Shown: piece after piece, positions 21,144 to 24,061 of the stretch | How the letters are laid out: each line of letters opens with the position of its first letter | Position numbering within the stretch: position 1 is the stretch's first letter | Virus record (IMG/VR): IMGVR_UViG_3300014720_000185 | Coordinates: 1 to 24,061 of that record | Origin: a virus | Reading direction: 5' to 3' (one strand) | DNA length: 24,061 nucleotides | Program-made: the position numbers and the translations under genes | Notes under the pieces: generated by a model | What the model saw: only the letters and a program-made list of their open reading frames with translations | What the model was told of the DNA's origin: nothing | Database searches by the model: none

Positions 21144-23689
21144 TAGCGTTTAAACCCAGGCGCATACGGCGCATTGATCTCAAGCTCGTACCCAGTCACG
21201 GCAATGTTAGCCTGTGGCTCGTCATTACGCAGGATCACTCGAAGAGAGGTAGCGCGGCCATTAGATAGCTTATGTTTTAGTCCAACAGTTCCAGGAGAAC
21301 CGTAAGGATCAACCCCATATTCCATCGTCCCGTATCCGATACCCTCAAACGTAATCGAGCACTCAGAGATAATCCCGTCTGCGTTGAAGTCTTTTTCTGT
21401 TTGAATGTCGATCGTGAAATCAGAATCTACGGGCTCTGAGCTGTAAATCTTGATCCGCTGAAAGTTCTTTAACACAGCAGGATCTCCCATGAACTCCCAC
21501 GGGCTTTTGTAGATTAGCTCAATCGCATTATCGTGATCCTGATAATCAAGAAACGTGCCAGTATTCTGAAAGCGGTACAGATAGCTTTGAATAGACGTAG
21601 ACCCACTACCAGCTGCAGAGTCTCTTCGCTCAACAAAGTAAATTTCTCTGCTACTGTCTTCAGCGGTAATCCCGCCAGTCATATCGAGGTTAGACCAGAT
21701 CACCCAAGCGTCACGAGTGTAGTCGTAAACAAGCGTCTTGCTATTACTATTCGTGTACCGCTCAGCGCCCTCAGTAGTCTCTGTAGGCAAAAAGACAATG
21801 TACCGCTCACCGATACGATCATTAAACCCAACAGCTCGTTTAATCGAGAAACTCTCTGTAGAGCTTAGACCACGCCTAAAGAACAGAGGGTCTAACCTGC
21901 TATTGAGCTGGTTAGTGGGATCACTACCAAGTCCTTTGGGCAAGGCCGCTCCCGTCATAACTCTCGGACCTACGTTTGACAGGAAACAGATCGTTCCTCG
22001 GACATCCTGAATCGTCGCATGAGCAGCACAGCCGACGTCTTGCGTGAGCACGTCTACCCTGAACGATTGATTAGGAACGTCACCCGTGACGGCGTGAATT
22101 GCCCTACTTTGAAAAATTAAGAAACTCTCAGCACTCGGATGAATGCCCGTAATAATATCGCCTTGAAGATTCGTAACCGTGAATTGGTTAGATACCAGTG
22201 GGAAGTACTCAGGATTACCGATATCAGAGAAGCTAACCTGATTTGGTAGGCTTATGTTACCCGCCGTCACCATGATATTCTGATAAGCTGAAATGTACTT
22301 TCCGTTAACAGGGGGGGATCTGTCAGTCACAGGTTCAAGGAATTGAGCAGCAAGACTAGCGTCAGCCAAATTATCAACAAAGGTCTGGCTTGAGACAAAA
22401 GAGTTATTTGGGATCTCAACAAGCTCGAAAAACAGCGTAGGAGTGACGCCTGTGTTTTTGTTGCGAAGAATCCTGATTCTCAGGTTATTTGAGATTACGT
22501 TCCGGCTGTTAGTCGTCGAGCTTGTGTACCCGATCGAGTTATCGACAGTAACAGTCGTGGCCCCTACAGATACCACCTCACGAGTCACATAGGCAGCAGT
22601 TACCGTGTCCCAAAGATACGCAGTATCTCCGGCCTTAATGGTATGGCCTGCGCTGACAGGAATAGCAGTCCCCGTAGCGGTAGCCGTAATTAAAGCGCAA
22701 TTCGTGTTAAACCCAGAGCCAGCCTGGATGCTAGTGACCGTAACGGTAGCAGGATTAACCGAAGGTTGAGTAAATAGATACTCAGAGCTGTAAACGGTAT
22801 TTCCTTCAATCTGATTGCCGTTAGCGTCTATTTGTACGAACTGCTCACGCCAGACATAAAGGTTAGCACCAGCCGTACCCGTAGCAGACACAGTGAAAGT
22901 TCCTGTAGACCCATCGGTCGCAGGAGGAAGTCCAGCACGGTAAACATTCTGCCCATCGTACTTGAGAACTGGATCATAGCCGTTTGAAAAGTAGATACAG
23001 TTTTGAACCTGAACAGAGCTTACGTTCTCAAAGTTAACCGCATTCTTATTAGTCTCAGATCCCTGTAACGGACCAGCCTTACCAGCCTGAGCAATGACGT
23101 TAAGGTTCTCCCAATACTTAGCTACGCAAGATATCGGGCTACTCACGATTGAGGTAAGCGGTATTGTCTTAATGAACGAAGCAGGAGTGTTGACGTTGCC
23201 AGTTAGAACAGCAGTAAATCCGGTAAGAGCATTGATCGCAGTCGTCAAACTGTTGACGCTGTAAGGCCCCCCCACGTCTACACCTAGACCTAAGCCTTGG
23301 TTAAGAACCTCGGTAGTTCCTTCCTCAATGATCATCCGGTACTGATCCGTAGCAACATCGAATCCAACTTGAATGTTACAGACCGAGTTAGAGCCAGAGT
23401 AGGTAATGACGATCTTTGCTTCTGCTAACCGCTGTACTGTGTTTGAGACGCCCAAAACTTCCGGCTGTTCGACCCCGTTAGAGTCGATTCGGTTATAGGT
23501 GAATATCCCGTACTTAGCACCCGGCTCAGAATGAGGCTGATAACCACGGCGTTTCTCAATACTTCCCGTAGGAGTAAACTGCACATTTTGAATCTCAGTA
23601 GCAAAGTTCTCGGGGAATTGTAGGTCATTAGACTTAAAGTCCACCCCGTAGAAGTTCTGGTATCTCTTAATGTGCTGATACTGTGGCAT
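21143..23689 (-). CDS. Tail nozzle / tubular tail protein B-like (848 aa)
   Basis: The 848-residue protein starts MPQYQHIKRYQNFYGVDFKS and soon reaches VQFTPTGSIEKRRGYQPHS. An N-terminal segment that marks chosen parameters and a repeating beta-strand body is characteristic of podovirus nozzle (gp12/TTPB-type) and related proteins. Conserved-looking stretches include NCIYFSNGYDPVLKYDGQN (about 228-246) and the region from 490 to 620 with SFSDIGNPEYFP and FRVDVLTQDVGCAAH, then VYDYTRDAWVIWSN. It lies between the adaptor-like partial gene and ejection-type genes, as in podoviruses. The length is typical. Confidence 0.83.
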   Translation of the reverse strand: MPQYQHIKRYQNFYGVDFKSNDLQFPENFATEIQNVQFTPTGSIEKRRGYQPHSEPGAKYGIFTYNRIDSNGVEQPEVLGVSNTVQRLAEAKIVITYSGSNSVCNIQVGFDVATDQYRMIIEEGTTEVLNQGLGLGVDVGGPYSVNSLTTAINALTGFTAVLTGNVNTPASFIKTIPLTSIVSSPISCVAKYWENLNVIAQAGKAGPLQGSETNKNAVNFENVSSVQVQNCIYFSNGYDPVLKYDGQNVYRAGLPPATDGSTGTFTVSATGTAGANLYVWREQFVQIDANGNQIEGNTVYSSEYLFTQPSVNPATVTVTSIQAGSGFNTNCALITATATGTAIPVSAGHTIKAGDTAYLWDTVTAAYVTREVVSVGATTVTVDNSIGYTSSTTNSRNVISNNLRIRILRNKNTGVTPTLFFELVEIPNNSFVSSQTFVDNLADASLAAQFLEPVTDRSPPVNGKYISAYQNIMVTAGNISLPNQVSFSDIGNPEYFPLVSNQFTVTNLQGDIITGIHPSAESFLIFQSRAIHAVTGDVPNQSFRVDVLTQDVGCAAHATIQDVRGTICFLSNVGPRVMTGAALPKGLGSDPTNQLNSRLDPLFFRRGLSSTESFSIKRAVGFNDRIGERYIVFLPTETTEGAERYTNSNSKTLVYDYTRDAWVIWSNLDMTGGITAEDSSREIYFVERRDSAAGSGSTSIQSYLYRFQNTGTFLDYQDHDNAIELIYKSPWEFMGDPAVLKNFQRIKIYSSEPVDSDFTIDIQTEKDFNADGIISECSITFEGIGYGTMEYGVDPYGSPGTVGLKHKLSNGRATSLRVILRNDEPQANIAVTGYELEINAPYAPGFKR

Positions 23690-24061
23690 TTAGAAGCTGT
23701 CCCATCCAAGATATTGAGCGTCCAAAACTGGAACGTAATCAGGATCATTGTCAGGTTCAGCAAATGCTGTCTGAAGTGTACCCTCTACTCGGATTAACAC
23801 CTGTCCTACCGCTGCTGAATCTGAGCTTGAGTCTCTTACTAGAATCCTAGCGTTGCAGTACTCTAGCAAGTACTTTTCACAAACGTCTGGAAGCTGGCTA
23901 AACTGAGTGCTTTTCTTTCCACGCAGTACGCAGTCACCAGCCGCGATAGTCTCACCAGTTTGATAGGTAAATCCTGCCGATATGGTTACGACCCCGCTCG
24001 TGGAAATGTCATCAATCGGGATAGACTCCATTTTAACCACGCCATCTTTATCAGTGATTGA
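23690..24061 (-). CDS. Adaptor- or tail-tube-like virion protein, 5' end beyond window
   Basis: The frame stays open to the right edge. The residues before an internal GTG at 24040 (SITDKDG) look protein-like, so the true start is probably outside. About 124 codons are visible. The segment QFSQLPDVCEKYLLEYCNAR is followed by ILVRDSSSD and a beta region ending LDAQYLGWDSF. The stop abuts the nozzle-like gene start with no gap. In podoviruses the gene before the nozzle is usually the tail-tube A / head-tail adaptor; I infer that role with reserve. Confidence 0.62.
   Translation of the reverse strand, partial: SITDKDGVVKMESIPIDDISTSGVVTISAGFTYQTGETIAAGDCVLRGKKSTQFSQLPDVCEKYLLEYCNARILVRDSSSDSAAVGQVLIRVEGTLQTAFAEPDNDPDYVPVLDAQYLGWDSF

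Overview
The window is part of the genome of a tailed bacteriophage, most likely a short-tailed (podovirus-like) one. Genes are packed tightly with ATGA or TAATG junctions. Small and large terminase, portal, scaffold and major capsid are all present, followed by other virion genes. A tail-nozzle-like protein and three large Ala/Gln/Lys-rich, ejection-type proteins lie in the right half. No rRNA, integrase or host metabolic gene is visible. The host cannot be named from the sequence; SLT lysozyme, lipoprotein and small membrane lysis genes suggest a bacterium with an outer membrane.

Layout. (a) 1-10621, leftward: an unrecognised 90-aa gene, a ParB-domain DNA methyltransferase, TerS, TerL, a small membrane protein, portal, scaffold and major capsid. 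These are followed by an intrinsic terminator, a 111-aa virion-type protein, an odd tRNA-like gene, three small beta-rich proteins and a partial tail/fibre-type gene cut by the left edge. (b) 10640-14366, rightward: a small Cys-containing gene, then about 500 bases without a credible gene whose sequence can form many nested helices. Next come a small low-complexity protein gene with a strong intrinsic terminator, an SSB-tip protein, a ribbon-helix-helix-like protein, a RecT-like annealing protein and several tiny genes, many with CxxC zinc-type motifs. (c) 14287-24061, leftward: a VRR-NUC nuclease, a lysis cassette (membrane protein, lipoprotein, small hydrophobic proteins, SLT lysozyme), three ejection-type proteins, a 115-aa virion-type protein, a large nozzle-like tail protein and a partial adaptor-like gene cut by the right edge.

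How it fits together. Leftward genes build, fill and release the particle. The rightward block looks like an early DNA-recombination and regulation module, inserted between two late blocks of opposite direction. The late block on the left must be transcribed from somewhere in or beyond the divergent region around 10620-11450, which also holds the candidate structured RNA. The points most worth following are that RNA region, the aberrant tRNA whose D-arm is complementary to the ribosome binding site of the next gene, the nine-methionine microsatellite in the methyltransferase, and the overlapping zinc-finger frames at 13096-13429.
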